Positions 37,115 to 47,073 of a stretch of 64,000 nucleotides of DNA are shown piece by piece. The position numbers and the translations under genes are program-made. The notes below the pieces were generated by a model, which worked only from the letters and a program-made list of their open reading frames with translations, had not been told where the DNA came from and made no database searches. Each line of letters begins with the position of its first letter. The stretch's first letter is position 1. The stretch lies in NCBI GenBank assembly GCA_963693305.1, contig OY855914.1, positions 8,958,903 to 9,022,902 of the forward strand. The letters are read 5' to 3'. The stretch comes from Meandrina meandrites (Eukaryota; Cnidaria; Anthozoa; Scleractinia; Meandrinidae).

Positions 37115-37594
37115 ATGACGAGCGTTGCTCTCAAAAATTTTCCGTTTAGTCTTGTACAAGACATTATACCACATGCCAGGAAATATGACATGAAACTGTT
37201 TGTTTTGTCACGCAGTCGCTGCAGTTCGTGGTTATATTGTAGTTATTCATTCAGTAAATCTTCTTTATTAAAATGCCCCTATAGGCATTTGTGGGACCTT
37301 AAAATGATGATTATAGTTTCTCAGTTTCCTGGCAACGCTATCAAGTCTGAGCCGGCATTTTTGTATCATCACAACGTGAGATTCTGTTATGTGAAACACA
37401 TCATTGATTATCCGCAACAAAGCCTAGCGTACAATCGACTTGGTAAGCTACAGCTGTACACGTATATGCGACCCAAGAAAAAAATCGACATCAGTAGTAG
37501 CCAGATAAAAAGCAATTTCTACAAACAGTACCAAGAGGAATGCCCGAAGTGTAGCGCTCTCCAGTTAAGCCGAATTCCACTGTGTCCACTGTAA
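37115..37594 (+). CDS. Unrecognised ORF, 159 codons
   Basis: The longest non-repetitive single open frame in the window, ATG at 37115 to TAA at 37592-37594. The predicted protein is basic and aromatic-rich, with Cys pairs in the C-terminal part (EECPKCSALQ near residues 142-151) and no signal peptide. I do not recognise a domain. It lies inside the TIR element 35508-39990, so it may be an element-encoded protein or a remnant exon. The minus strand of the same stretch has only short frames. Confidence 0.3.
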   Translation: MTSVALKNFPFSLVQDIIPHARKYDMKLFVLSRSRCSSWLYCSYSFSKSSLLKCPYRHLWDLKMMIIVSQFPGNAIKSEPAFLYHHNVRFCYVKHIIDYPQQSLAYNRLGKLQLYTYMRPKKKIDISSSQIKSNFYKQYQEECPKCSALQLSRIPLCPL

Positions 37595-38045
37595 TGTGTA
37601 TCGTTACCAGGGTTGCGCATCTCCTGGCATATTCAATATATTGCAAGTATAGACGATTTCGAATGCAAGTTTCTCGTCCAATGAATATGAGACTCAGCAT
37701 TTTCTTCTTTCGATCTTAATTCTGGCGGGAAATACAAGGTTGCACAAACCGCGCCGGCGTACATGACATTTACCCACTGGATCCGATGTCATGAAAGAAA
37801 GACACAACCAACACATTGGTAAGTTTTAGTTTAAAATTTACGAGTTATACAATTGTTTGCTTTTCTTTGAAAAATGTATTTGTTTAATACGTATCAACAT
37901 CAACTCGCTAACTTATTTTGCTTCCTTAGTGCAAAACGGAACCGGCGGGTGACACGCCTTGACATAAAAGTACTAATCAATGACGCAGCACTGACAGAAA
38001 GCTTGAAATGGCTAGTCTCGCACAACTCAAAGTAACAACTAGGGC

Positions 38046-38850
38046 GGGCCTTAACTCTTTAATGCAAATCTTTGCTATTAACTTTGTGCACTTTGCGGTG
38101 AACGACTCCTGACATGACGACGGGTCTTTGCTGCGAATTTTTGCATTAACTTTGTGAACTTTGCGGTGAACGACTCTTGACATGACGACGGGTCTTTGCT
38201 GAGAACTTTTGCATTAACCTTGTGAACTTTGCGGTGAACGACTCCTGACATGACGACGGGTCTTTGCTGCGAATTTTTGCATTAACTTTGTGAACTTTGC
38301 GGTGAACGACTCTTGACATGACGACGGGTCTTTGCTGCGAACTTTTGCATTAACTTTGTGAACTTTGCGGTGAACGACTCTTGACATGACGACGGGTCTT
38401 TGCTGCGAACTTTTGCATTAACTTTGTGAACTTTGCGGCGAACGACTCCTGACATAACGACGGGTCTTTGCTGCGAATTTTTGCATTAACTTTGTGAACT
38501 TTGCGGTGAACGACTCCTGACATGACGACGGGTCTTTGCTGCGAACTTTTGCATTAACTTTGTGAACTTTGCGGTGAACGACTCCTGACATGACGACGGG
38601 TCTTTGCTGCGAATTTTTGCATTAACTTTGTGAACTTTGCGGTGAACGACTCTTGACATGACGACGGGTCTTTGCTGCGAATTTTTGCATTAACTTTGTG
38701 AACTTTGCGGCGAACGACTCCTGACATGACGACGGGTCTTTGCTGCGAATTTTTGCATTAACTTTGTGAACTTTGCGGTGAACGACTCCTGACATAACGA
38801 CGGGTCTTTGCTGCGAACCTTTGCATTAACTTTGTGAACTTTGCGACTTG
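38046..38850. repeat. Minisatellite, 68-bp unit, about 11.5 copies
   Basis: The unit begins TGACATGACGACGGGTCTTT, with starts every 68 bp from about 38110 to 38790. Copies differ at a few recurrent positions (GAATTTTTG or GAACTTTTG; ACTCCTGAC or ACTCTTGAC; CATGACG or CATAACG). The 68-bp period is not a multiple of three and the open frames over it are artefacts. Short inverses ACCGGCGGGTGA (about 37931) and TAACCCGCCGGC (about 38897) bracket the array. Confidence 0.95.
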
Positions 38851-40269
38851 ACTTTGCTGTGAAACGTTGCAATTAAACTTTTAAACTTTTCGCAGTAACC
38901 CGCCGGCTAAAATGCCCTTTTATTAATGCTTACACATTGCCGGTATAGAAGTAATTGTTATTTACAAACATTCCCTCAGTGAAGCCTGCATTTGATTTTC
39001 TAGAAGAATCATTCTTTTGTACCCTGTCTCACTTCCTTTCTTCACGTTATCTTAGATGTGAGATGGAACCTTGACCAAAGTGGATTATGCTGGCACCAAT
39101 GGAAAAGGAATCATTATGTGAGAGTATTTTTTTTTTCCCTAAGAGAAGCAATCGACAAGTGGAAATTAAAGAGATCATTTTCCCCCTAAGATGAAAGCTT
39201 TGGTAAGAAGTTACGAATTGCAAGTGGGCTTAACAAAACAAAGGTGTAGATTCTGATGTTTGTGTAACTGAAAATAACAAAATATCAAATGCTTATTTAT
39301 GTCCAAAAATAGTCATCAGACGATAGGCTTTTGAATAGTTGCCAAAAAAGAGTGCGTTTGTGTTTTATCCAGATCAATACGCTGGTTAAAATGTTTTCAC
39401 CTACTAATGCCTTGCTGGCTGGCAATCAAAAGTTACAGTCGATTCTGGCTGGCTATTTGACTAATTTTTGATCTACTGGCTCGGTATTCATTTTTTTAAT
39501 GAAATCTGGCTGGGAGTTTTATAAAATGAAGTCCATCTTGCTGGCAGTGCAGAGCGGATATTTTTTTCCCAGGAAAGTTAATTATTAACTGTAATTAACA
39601 TTGAAACACATAATCAGTGTCAGTGAAGTCACATGTTAAATTTCCAGTGAAAGTGTCGTTGGGTACTCCTGCGGTGTTATCCTTAGATAGGGTGCCTAAA
39701 TTCTATCAGCTAAATGCCCAACTAAACGTAACAAAAAAAAATGATCCGTTTAAATTATAAACTATCCGTTCAACTAGTAGCAAAGCGATTTTGTAAAGAT
39801 TTGTGTTTTGCCGTGTGCGGTTAGCCGTTATTTGGATCGTCACCCAACGCTTCTCCTCTCTTTGAATAGGGTGTCATTTTTCGGGTTTGGGCCTTAAAAA
39901 GGGTATCAAATTTCGTTTTCTTTATCCTTAAATAGGGTCAGGGCACACCCCTATCCGAAATTTATGGGAGTACCCCCCCCCCCCCCCCCGGCTGGTTTTT
40001 GACATAATTGTATAATTTTTCCAATTTCCTATCAATCACTGCACATATTAACAAGAGTCCTAATGTTTTCTCCAGTTTAATCGAATTCTATCATATTACT
40101 GCTGAGTGATAAGTTCTTTTAAGATTTAGAGCCACCACATCAAAGCCGAAAAGTTTGTCTTGGACACGTAGCCCTACAATCGCATGATACTTAGAGAGCA
40201 GCCATCAATCAGTGTGGGAGGGAGGGAGGGGGAGGGGGGGTTGGTAGGGCGGTAAATTCATGAAAAGGT

Positions 40270-40821
40270 GGGCTCAAAAATTGCGACCCTCCCACAAATT
40301 GGAGCCCCAAAAATTGTGACCCTCCCACAAATTGGAGCCCCAAAAATTGTGACCCTCCCACAAATTGGAGCCCCAAAAATTGTGACCCTCCCACAAATTG
40401 GAGCCCCAAAAATTGTGACCCTCCCTCAAATTGGAGCCCCAAAAATTGTGACCCTCCCACAAATTGGAGCCCCAAAAATTGTGACCCTCCCACAAATTGG
40501 AGCCTCAAAAATTGTGACCCTCCCACAAATTGGAGCCCCAAAAATTGTGACCCTCCCACAAATTGGAGCCCCAAAAATTGTGACCCTCCCACAAATTGGA
40601 GCCCCAAAAATTGTGACCCTCCCACAAATTGGAGGCCCAAAAATTGTGACCCTCCCACAAATTGGAGCCCCAAAAATTGTGACCCTCCCACAAATTGGAG
40701 CCCCAAAAATTGTGACCCTCCCACAAATTGGAGCCCCAAAAATTGTGACCCTCCCACAAATTGGAGCCTCAAAAATTGTGACCCTCCCACAAATTGGAGC
40801 CCCAAAAATTGTGACCCTCCC
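40270..40821. repeat. Minisatellite, 33-bp unit, about 17 copies
   Basis: Units of 33 bp containing CCCCAAAAATTGTGACCC and TCCCACAAATTGGAG, almost identical. Since 33 is divisible by three and the unit lacks stops, nearly all frames are open and give long repetitive predicted proteins on both strands (for example GAPKIVTLPQI on plus). I treat these as artefacts. Confidence 0.95.
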
Positions 40822-41255
40822 TTTTGAATGGACATAAAAAACGAACACATCATGGTGCTTCTGATGTTGAAGAAGCCATTGTTTGTAGTTCATTGTATTT
40901 TGTTTCCCGTCTTTTGTTTGTTTCCTACGTTACTGCTATTGGTGATTGTAGCACCAAAGCTCTCTTGTTGAAATCAACATTAGTGTAAGCTATGGAACTT
41001 AATTAGCAAAGCTTTGTGCCCTCTAGGGAGGTCTGGGGGCATGTTCTCCCCAGAAAGTTTGAAGTTTGAATCCTCTTAGGTCTTTTTTTTGTGATTCTGA
41101 GCAACAATGTGGCCCTTTCCAAAAAGCTATTTAGACCCCTGTTGCAACTTTTATAGCTGAACCAGCTATTCAAATTAAAGCACGTATTAATGCAAAAAAT
41201 AGTGAAATACAATGTACTGTATTTTTAAGACAATCATTGATTACAAATTAAACAG

Positions 41256-41370
41256 GTGCCCAGATATTTGTGACCCTCCCCAAGTGTGGGTCCAAAAAAA
41301 TTTGGCCCTCCCCAAATGGGAGCCCAAAAATCTTAGCCCTCCCCCTAAATTTACTGGCCCTCCCCTCCCC
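41256..41370. repeat. Diverged relatives of the 33-bp repeat
   Basis: Words TTTGTGACCCTCCCC, TTTGGCCCTCCCC, CTTAGCCCTCCCC and ACTGGCCCTCCCC recur about every 30 bp. They look like decayed units of the array at 40270, separated from it by about 430 bp of unrelated sequence. Confidence 0.7.
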
Positions 41371-41971
41371 TCCCCCCTTAGTAATTAATGACCACTCCCT
41401 AAGTATGCATTCCAGAGCTGTCTTTGACAATTAACTGACGAATGTAAACAGTAAATGACTCGCTCAATATGAAGCACAACATTTGACAGTGACTACAAAC
41501 ACTATCATTGTACAATTTCTCATAGCCATTGTAAAATCTCTGAAAATGTAATGAAACTGCGAATGATATTCTTTGCTGCTGTGAAAGAAAAATATATGCG
41601 AATAAATGGCACTTGTAGGATTGCATATGGTTTCAGCTATGTTTTGTCAGCAACAAATTTTGTACATTTCCATACATGCCAGGTCCCATTGGAAATATGT
41701 CGGCTTTCAGAAAGTCTAACTTACTTACACAGGCAATGACCTAGCTTTTTGCTTCTTAAGAAGCTGAAACCACAAAGCCCGAATATAATGAAACTTTGTT
41801 ATAGTGAACATAAATTATTTTGGCAGTAGCTTGGCCCTTCATTGTAACAAGATTCAACTGTATTCCAGCAACAAAAGTTTGATTTTGCTGAGAGGCGAAA
41901 TGTTTCTCAATAATTTTGTCTCTATGGTGCCTGGCAAGCTTGGCAATGATCGATGGCAACATTTAACTCAC

Positions 41972-42069
41972 CATTTCCATTTCCTCAAGTCTGGTTTTAA
42001 TCCTCAATGTGGTCTTGTCTGCCTTGATCTGCTCTCTTTGTGATATGAATGCGTCTGTCCTCCTCTGGT
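41972..42069 (-). CDS. Exon-like block, charged helix, copy 1
   Basis: On the minus strand a 98-bp open segment reads DQRRTDAFISQREQIKADK and then a KTRLEEMEM end, and finishes exactly at ATG/GTGAGT. The composition is that of a coiled coil. A similar block lies at 43544-43630. No domain recognised. The acceptor (AATTGTGAG) is weak. This could be one exon of a minus-strand gene whose other exons I cannot see. Confidence 0.35.
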
Positions 42070-43543
42070 CTCACAATTAGGCCTAATTAAATTCATGGAT
42101 ATGGTTAGTATTCATACTACCCTTTTTATGTTTCAGTATCATCATAACTTACTACCTAAGGCCTTGGACAATTTTTTCTTAAGTATATCATCTAATTAAC
42201 AATTAGATTATGAGCTCAAGATTTCTATGAGGTGATACATGTAGTTGATGAGGCTGAACACCGAATCAGCTATCGCCTCCTACCAGATCTTGGTAGGTGA
42301 AATTTGATTGACTAAGCAGCGTAAAGAAATGTTGGTCTCAGTTGAGCAGGTGCTTGTGGGGAGGAGTGAAATATGATCGCCCCTAAAAACTACTGGCATA
42401 CAGTGCCAGGGAGGCTACATTGCTCATAGCTGTTGTGAAATCTCTGTTGTGAAATTGTGGTCTCTGAATCTGGAACTTTGCTTGGAACATGTATGGGCAT
42501 GAATGATACAAAAAGGCAAACGAGTATTACACTTAATAATGCTGTTAACAATACTTCTCTACCTTAAAAGTCATGGTTAAGTTTAATTGGTTTGTACCAT
42601 GGGTGAAGACCATAGCAAAGTAATCACACGAGCTACATAATCTGAGGTTTATTTCATCCATAACTGTCTTTAGCACAGTGGTTGTAAACCTATGACATAA
42701 TCCTTGCAAGTTCTGGTACGTTTTTGTTTGCCTTGCAAATCTCTGAACTTGCTTCGATAGAAAAGCAAGTCAGAATTCACTTCATTTTTCTACACATTGT
42801 GAAAAATACTTGGAAAATTACAGTTACTAAAAAAATGAACTTATTCATCACACTGCTAAAGAGAAAGTTGCAACATCAACACATTCCACCTTTATTTGAT
42901 CTTTTATTTCAGTTCTCTCTTCAAATCAAATGCTTCACTAACACAAAAACAAAATAAACTTCATACTGAATATATATTAGAAGAATATTTGTAAAATTTT
43001 CGGTAGGTCAAAGATTAAATAGATCAGGGCAAATAAACATAATTTATAATAGTGTGTGATTGGAATTCCCACCAACGAGTTGGCTGAGTGGGAGAATAGG
43101 TCTGGTCACTGACAAGCCGAAGAAATAAGAAAAATAAAGTCTGTACAGAGCAAAACCCATGCTCGGCCTGGGATGGCTTAATATATGGCAAAGAACCCCA
43201 ATATAATGAGGTTTGACTGTTTTCTAGCATACATGTATTTCAATGTTCGATTTTGCTAAGAGGCTAAATGTATATATATATCTTGATAATTGTCTATATG
43301 GTGCCTAATGGCGGCATACAATATACATGTCATTTAAAAGCCAGTTTTCCCAATTGGCTTTGTGGCTGCGAGTTATTGCTTTGAAGTGACAAGTGTGTTC
43401 AAAACAATGAAAAATACCTGCAAAGCCAAATGGGTGAAACCAGACCATTAATATGTTACTCTTCTTTCACATACTATACCTCAGTCCCAGGGTCTCAGTC
43501 TCTAATTATCACGCTTAAAATGATGGCAACATAATAAACTCAC
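42070..43543. other. No gene recognised between exon-like blocks
   Basis: AT-rich. Similarity to the 41.75-42.07 kb segment resumes near 43190 and continues to about 43640 with an insertion near 43325-43525, so this is the spacer of an old tandem duplication. CCCCAATATAATGAGGTTTGACTG at about 43197-43220 resembles the end of a TA-type mariner MITE. Confidence 0.4.
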
Positions 43544-43630
43544 CAAGTCCATCTGAAGTCTGGTTTTAATCCTCCCTGTGGTTTTGTCTGCCTTGGTCTG
43601 TTCTCATTATGCGTCTGCTCTTCTCTGGTC
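43544..43630 (-). pseudogene. Exon-like block, charged helix, copy 2
   Basis: Follows a good acceptor TCTTTTATCTCTAAG and ends CTTG/GTGAGT on the minus strand. The frame reads KDQRRADA, then two adjacent stops, then EQTKADKTTGRIKTRLQMDL, closely matching copy 1 at 41972. The stops suggest this copy is dead while splice signals remain. Confidence 0.4.
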
Positions 43631-43639
43631 CTTAGAGAT

Positions 43640-44630
43640 AAAAGACGGTCTTTAAAGGTCAACATTTTTAAACCATTTTTATAAACATGTGTTGTAGTTT
43701 ACACTGTAAAATGACTTTCAGGTCAAAGTGATTTCAAGCTGTAGTTTAAATTGAATTGTCCTTCATTCCAGTTTTATTACACTCTACAATAATCTTAGAT
43801 ATAAAAATCAAGCTCTTAAAGTTCAGTTTAAACTTCTATATATATATGCATGTACAGTACTGCTCTAAACTTAGCCTTGTTTCTCAATCCTTGAGACTCA
43901 TCATCTCGAAATTCAAGGCACATGAACTTGGAGACATGAAGATCAAGTTTTGAGGATCGAGTCAAGACTGTCAACAATTAGCCTACATCCACATGTTGGG
44001 AATTTAAGCCGCCAGTACCAATTGCCCTTGTGGCATGTTCTTGTATAACGCAATTTTAATTAGTTTTTAACACATCCCAGCAATGATATTTACCATACAA
44101 ATAACAAATGAAGTGGACTGAAGTGTTTCACTTCTGACCAACTGTTTTAGCATGCAGTCCCACAACAACAACAACAAAAACAAAACATTAATTTTCACTT
44201 CTTTTGTTCTCATATTTGTACATATTGTATAGCTCACAAGTTTATTTTGATAGCCAAAAATACTGTCAGATTACGGTTAGTTGACCAGACTTGCAACTTT
44301 TTTGACTTGTTGTGGACTAAAACATGCCTTGACTGACAATTCTTCCAAGGTGAGGAGAGTGGTGGAAGAAATGCAGAAGAAAAATTATGTGCTTGCGTTC
44401 CTTTAACTTTTGACCACAGTTTTTGGAAAGTATTTTGGTATTTTTATTTTAATTAAGGGTCTCAATAGTTTTGTTTTTTCCTCCAAAATTGATAAATTAT
44501 TATAACATGTGTAAAGATTGCAGACAAACTGTATACATTAAGTTCATTTTTTCTTGCACATAAGCACAATTTTAAGCACAAATCACAGCGCAGCAGCGTG
44601 CTTTATAAGTTTACACACAACCAGTCAACC
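43640..44630. other. No gene recognised
   Basis: AT-rich intergenic or intronic sequence with a (CAA)n run near 44163-44185. No exon supported. Confidence 0.4.
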
Positions 44631-44637
44631 TTATCGC

Positions 44638-44670
44638 CTGATGAAGACTAGCAGTGTGCAGTCGAAACGT
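44638..44670 (+). other. Hammerhead-like core motif
   Basis: CTGATGA (44638-44644) is followed by a potential stem GACT/AGTC and by GAAA (44664-44667), the order of a hammerhead core. One extra A lies between CTGATGA and the stem, and no matching stems I and III are obvious, so catalytic activity is doubtful. Motifs of this kind are common in tails of Penelope-like and related elements. A similar arrangement is at 58628-58652. Confidence 0.3.
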
Positions 44671-44779
44671 CGCAATCTCCATCACATGTGACTACTTCGT
44701 GAGACAAACAAAAAATACTTTTATTGAAGATGATCTTTTTTCAACAATGACACGAGCATGGGACAAAGAAAAATTCTGA

Positions 44780-44853
44780 GTCCCTGACGGGAATCGAACC
44801 CATGGCCTCCCAGATACCGGTTGGGCGCTCTAACCAACTGAGCTACAAGAGAC
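44780..44853 (-). repeat. tRNA-headed SINE, copy 1
   Basis: The minus strand has box A (TAGCTCAGTTGG) and box B (GGTTCGATTCC) of RNA polymerase III and a T arm ATGGG/CCCGT. The anticodon position would read GGT (Thr), but it is preceded by C instead of the invariant U33, and the 5' acceptor has an extra base. It is therefore a tRNA-derived head rather than a working tRNA. The tail continuing to about 44735 (TCTTTGTCCCATGCTCGTGT and a TTGTTGAAAAAAGATCATC end) is shared with the other two copies. Confidence 0.8.
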
Positions 44854-45042
44854 TCGTTGTGAGCTTGGCCATTTACTAGGTTGATATGTGACACGCGTCC
44901 TGCGTACTGCTAGGATCAGCAATGTCGAAATCATCAAGTTTGTAGTAAATAATAAAGATGGTAAATTTTAAGCTCGGTGATAAATAATGAAGATGATCTT
45001 TTTTCAACAATGACACGAGCATGGGACAAAGAAAAATTCTGA

Positions 45043-45116
45043 GTCCCTGACGGGAATCGAACCCATGGTCTCCCAGATACCGGTTGGGCGCTCTAACCAA
45101 CTGAGCTACAAGAGAC
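45043..45116 (-). repeat. tRNA-headed SINE, copy 2
   Basis: Same head and tail as copy 1 with one base difference in the variable region (complement of ATGGTCTCCC versus ATGGCCTCCC). The near identity suggests recent duplication, not separate old insertions. Confidence 0.8.
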
Positions 45117-45300
45117 TCGTTGTGAGCTTGGCCATTTACTAGGTTATCACCGAGCTTAAAATTTACTAGGTTATCACCGAGCTTAAAATTTACCATCTTT
45201 ATTATTTACTACAAACTTGATGATTTCGACATTGCTGATCCTAGCAGTACGCAGGACGCGTGTCACATATCAACCTAGTAAATGGCCAAGCTCACAACGA

Positions 45301-45374
45301 GTCTCTTGTAGCTCAGTTGGTTAGAGCGCCCAACCGGTATCTGGGAGGCCATGGGTTCGATTCCCGTCAGGGAC
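45301..45374 (+). repeat. tRNA-headed SINE, copy 3 (inverted)
   Basis: Same head in the opposite direction, with the shared tail to about 45435. Copies 2 and 3 with their flanks (ACCGAGCTTAAAATTTACC and TTTACTACAAACTTGATG words) form a large inverted repeat about 44880-45470. The frame through the head reads SLVAQLVRAPNRYLGGHG, a frequent false gene call in such genomes. Confidence 0.85.
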
Positions 45375-45560
45375 TCAGAATTTTTCTTTGTCCCATGCTC
45401 GTGTCATTGTTGAAAAAAGATCATCTTCATTATTTATCACCGAGCTTAAAAAATTTACCATCTTTATTATTTAATACTTTTATTATAGCACAACTTAAGT
45501 TCACAAGAATCATTTGTTTAGAACATTAAAATTCTTTGACAACCCTCCAAGTTGCGACCA

Positions 45561-45603
<43 letters not shown>

Positions 45604-46103
45604 ATTAGAACGCAAGTCGCCAGCTCGGCGACTAAAATTAACGTGACCTATGCGTCAGGAGCTTGAGCAGACTATCATCCGGAGCGGAAAAAAAGCCTTC
45701 TGAGCGTTAAGAAGTCACTTTGCAAAGCTAGTTTTGTGGATTTTAACCTACAGAAATGGAGACTGAATAAAATGAAATATTACACCGTAAACAAAGATCA
45801 AGGAATTGCATTCAGTTGAGCTCAGTGGGACGCGACGAAATTCGTTCCACTTGACTAAACTTTGGCACATGACAATTTTACCTGGAAGCGTGAGACAACG
45901 CACGCAATCTGATTATTTGCCTTCGAAAAGAAGGGGAAATGCAAAAGCTTGTAAAGCTCAACGGTGACGGGATCTACAAATCATCCAGATGTATTTGAGA
46001 AACGTATTTTGTTTCAGTGGAAATGAAAATACTTGACTTTGACATATGATTGATCTTTTTCTGGTACTTGTTGACAGGGATTTCTTCATTCAGCACTTTT
46101 TTT

Positions 46104-46330
46104 CGAGTTTACCTTTTGGGCGAGGGTCGAGGGTCGAGGGAACTACATCGAGGGTCGAGGGTAACTAGTCGAGGGTCGAGGGTAACAAGTCGAGGGTAGG
46201 TAAATGGGAATAAAGGAAATGACAGGCCTGCACGGACTCCCCTATGTGCCTTTTGTGGTCGCGTCACATTAACACTTTCAAATTATAACTTTGCTCTAAC
46301 AAGTAAAGGAAATGGAGACGTCTGCACGCA
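46104..46330. repeat. Left inverted end of Penelope-like element
   Basis: Contains a 21-bp minisatellite (TCGAGGGTCGAGGGTAACTAG) followed by GTAAATGGGAATAAAGGAAA and CACATAGGGG-type words. All of it is repeated inverted at 48465-48757, including the minisatellite. Confidence 0.8.
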
Positions 46331-46650
46331 GGCTAGTCTTTAAGAGATTTACCCTTTTTGAAAGAGATGATCGGAGGAGTTTTAAAGATTGTTTTCAGCA
46401 AAGGCTGATTTTCTATAAGGCTCCATTGTTCCATCAGTATTTGTTTAACATTTTTAACAGTCTCGGTCGGCTTGAAGCGTGTTTTGATGTCCAGGATGGA
46501 GTCTTTTTTGAATCTTTCCCCCTTAAACACTGTGGTATCGAGGAAAGTTATTTCGTTCTCTGATATTTCGGCCGTGAATTTGATGGTACGGTGGGATTGT
46601 TAACTTGTTCTATAAACCGGTCCACGTCTTTTTTTATCATTGTGCAACTC
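46330..46650 (-). pseudogene. Penelope-like RT, partial inverted copy
   Basis: The minus strand reads KKDVDRFIEQ near the centre, then NEITFLDTTVFKGERF, KDSILDIKTRFKPTET, and jumps directly to VKNVKQILMEQWSLI and FKTPPIISFKKGKSLKD. This matches the C-terminal part of the plus-strand copy at 47060-48460 but lacks about 90 residues between the PTET and VKNVKQ words. A partial inverted copy at the 5' side is a known structural form of Penelope-like elements. Confidence 0.8.
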
Positions 46651-46654
46651 GATA

Positions 46655-47071
46655 AGGCCATCCCCTTTTTTTTCGTTTATTGTCGGATGCGTTTTCTGAT
46701 TTTGGGTCGGTCGGTCGGAAAAGAAAAAAAAAGAAACAAAAAAAATTGGAAAAGGAGTCTGGAACTAGGAGGCCCGGTATCTCAGCGTAATATCCGTGGA
46801 GCCTGGAAACAACAAGACGTGGTCATAAAGTCAACATGGCAGCGATGGAGGAAGGAAAAATCGACGTCGTGATTAAACTCAAGCGAGAACAGCGAAAAAA
46901 GGATGAACCACCAAAACTGTATGGCAAAAAATTGCCTATGTTTCGGATTAAAGTGACATTTGTTTGAAATAATGTGTCATTGCCTTCTGCATAACTTTTT
47001 TTTTTTTTTGAAAACGCGAAAATCTGGGTCGGTCGGACGACGCTAAACAGAGAAAAAAAAGGGGATGGCCT
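46655..47071. mobile_element. TIR insertion between inverted halves
   Basis: AGGCCATCCCCTTTTTTTT at the left and AAAAAAAAGGGGATGGCCT at the right are inverses, with GGGTCGGTCGG words inside each. It sits at the junction of the inverted and plus-strand parts of the Penelope-like element. No target duplication is clear. Confidence 0.55.
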
Positions 47072-47073
47072 AA

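Larger units (their letters stand above)
35508..39990. mobile_element. Large TIR element with G-tract ends
   Basis: The left end (GGGGGAGGGGGCACTCCCATA) and right end (TATGGGAGTACC plus a C-tract) are the same end type as at 1189-2265. Inward both arms carry AGGGTATCA-type repeats and then GGAGTACCCAACG (about 35639) or its inverse CGTTGGGTACTCC (about 39657). Further in, AATATCCGCTCTGCA and its inverse (about 35668 and 39548) and CTGGCTGG repeats occur. The interior holds a 68-bp minisatellite and an unrecognised 159-codon frame. No target duplication is clear, so ends are approximate. Confidence 0.5.

Noticed and set aside
38046..38850. CRISPR-like regularly spaced repeats
   Set aside because: The 68-bp units are directly adjacent with no spacers, in a eukaryotic context and with no cas genes. 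It is a minisatellite.
35508..39990. LTR retrotransposon (repeat words at both ends)
   Set aside because: The outer ends are inverted, not direct, and no gag, RT or primer-binding site was seen.
40209..40853. Open frames of 155-214 codons with GGSQFLGLQFV or GAPKIVTLPQI repeats
   Set aside because: They come from a stop-free 33-bp minisatellite read on both strands in several frames, with no unique start or end and no splice context.
44780..44853. Functional tRNA-Thr gene
   Set aside because: Extra base in the acceptor, a C at position 33, a weak anticodon stem and a shared SINE tail argue against a working tRNA.
44876..45529. ORFs with SLVAQLVRAPNRYLGGHGFDSRQG-like protein
   Set aside because: This peptide is the translation of a tRNA-like head and its SINE tail. 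The stretch is an RNA-derived repeat, not a protein gene.
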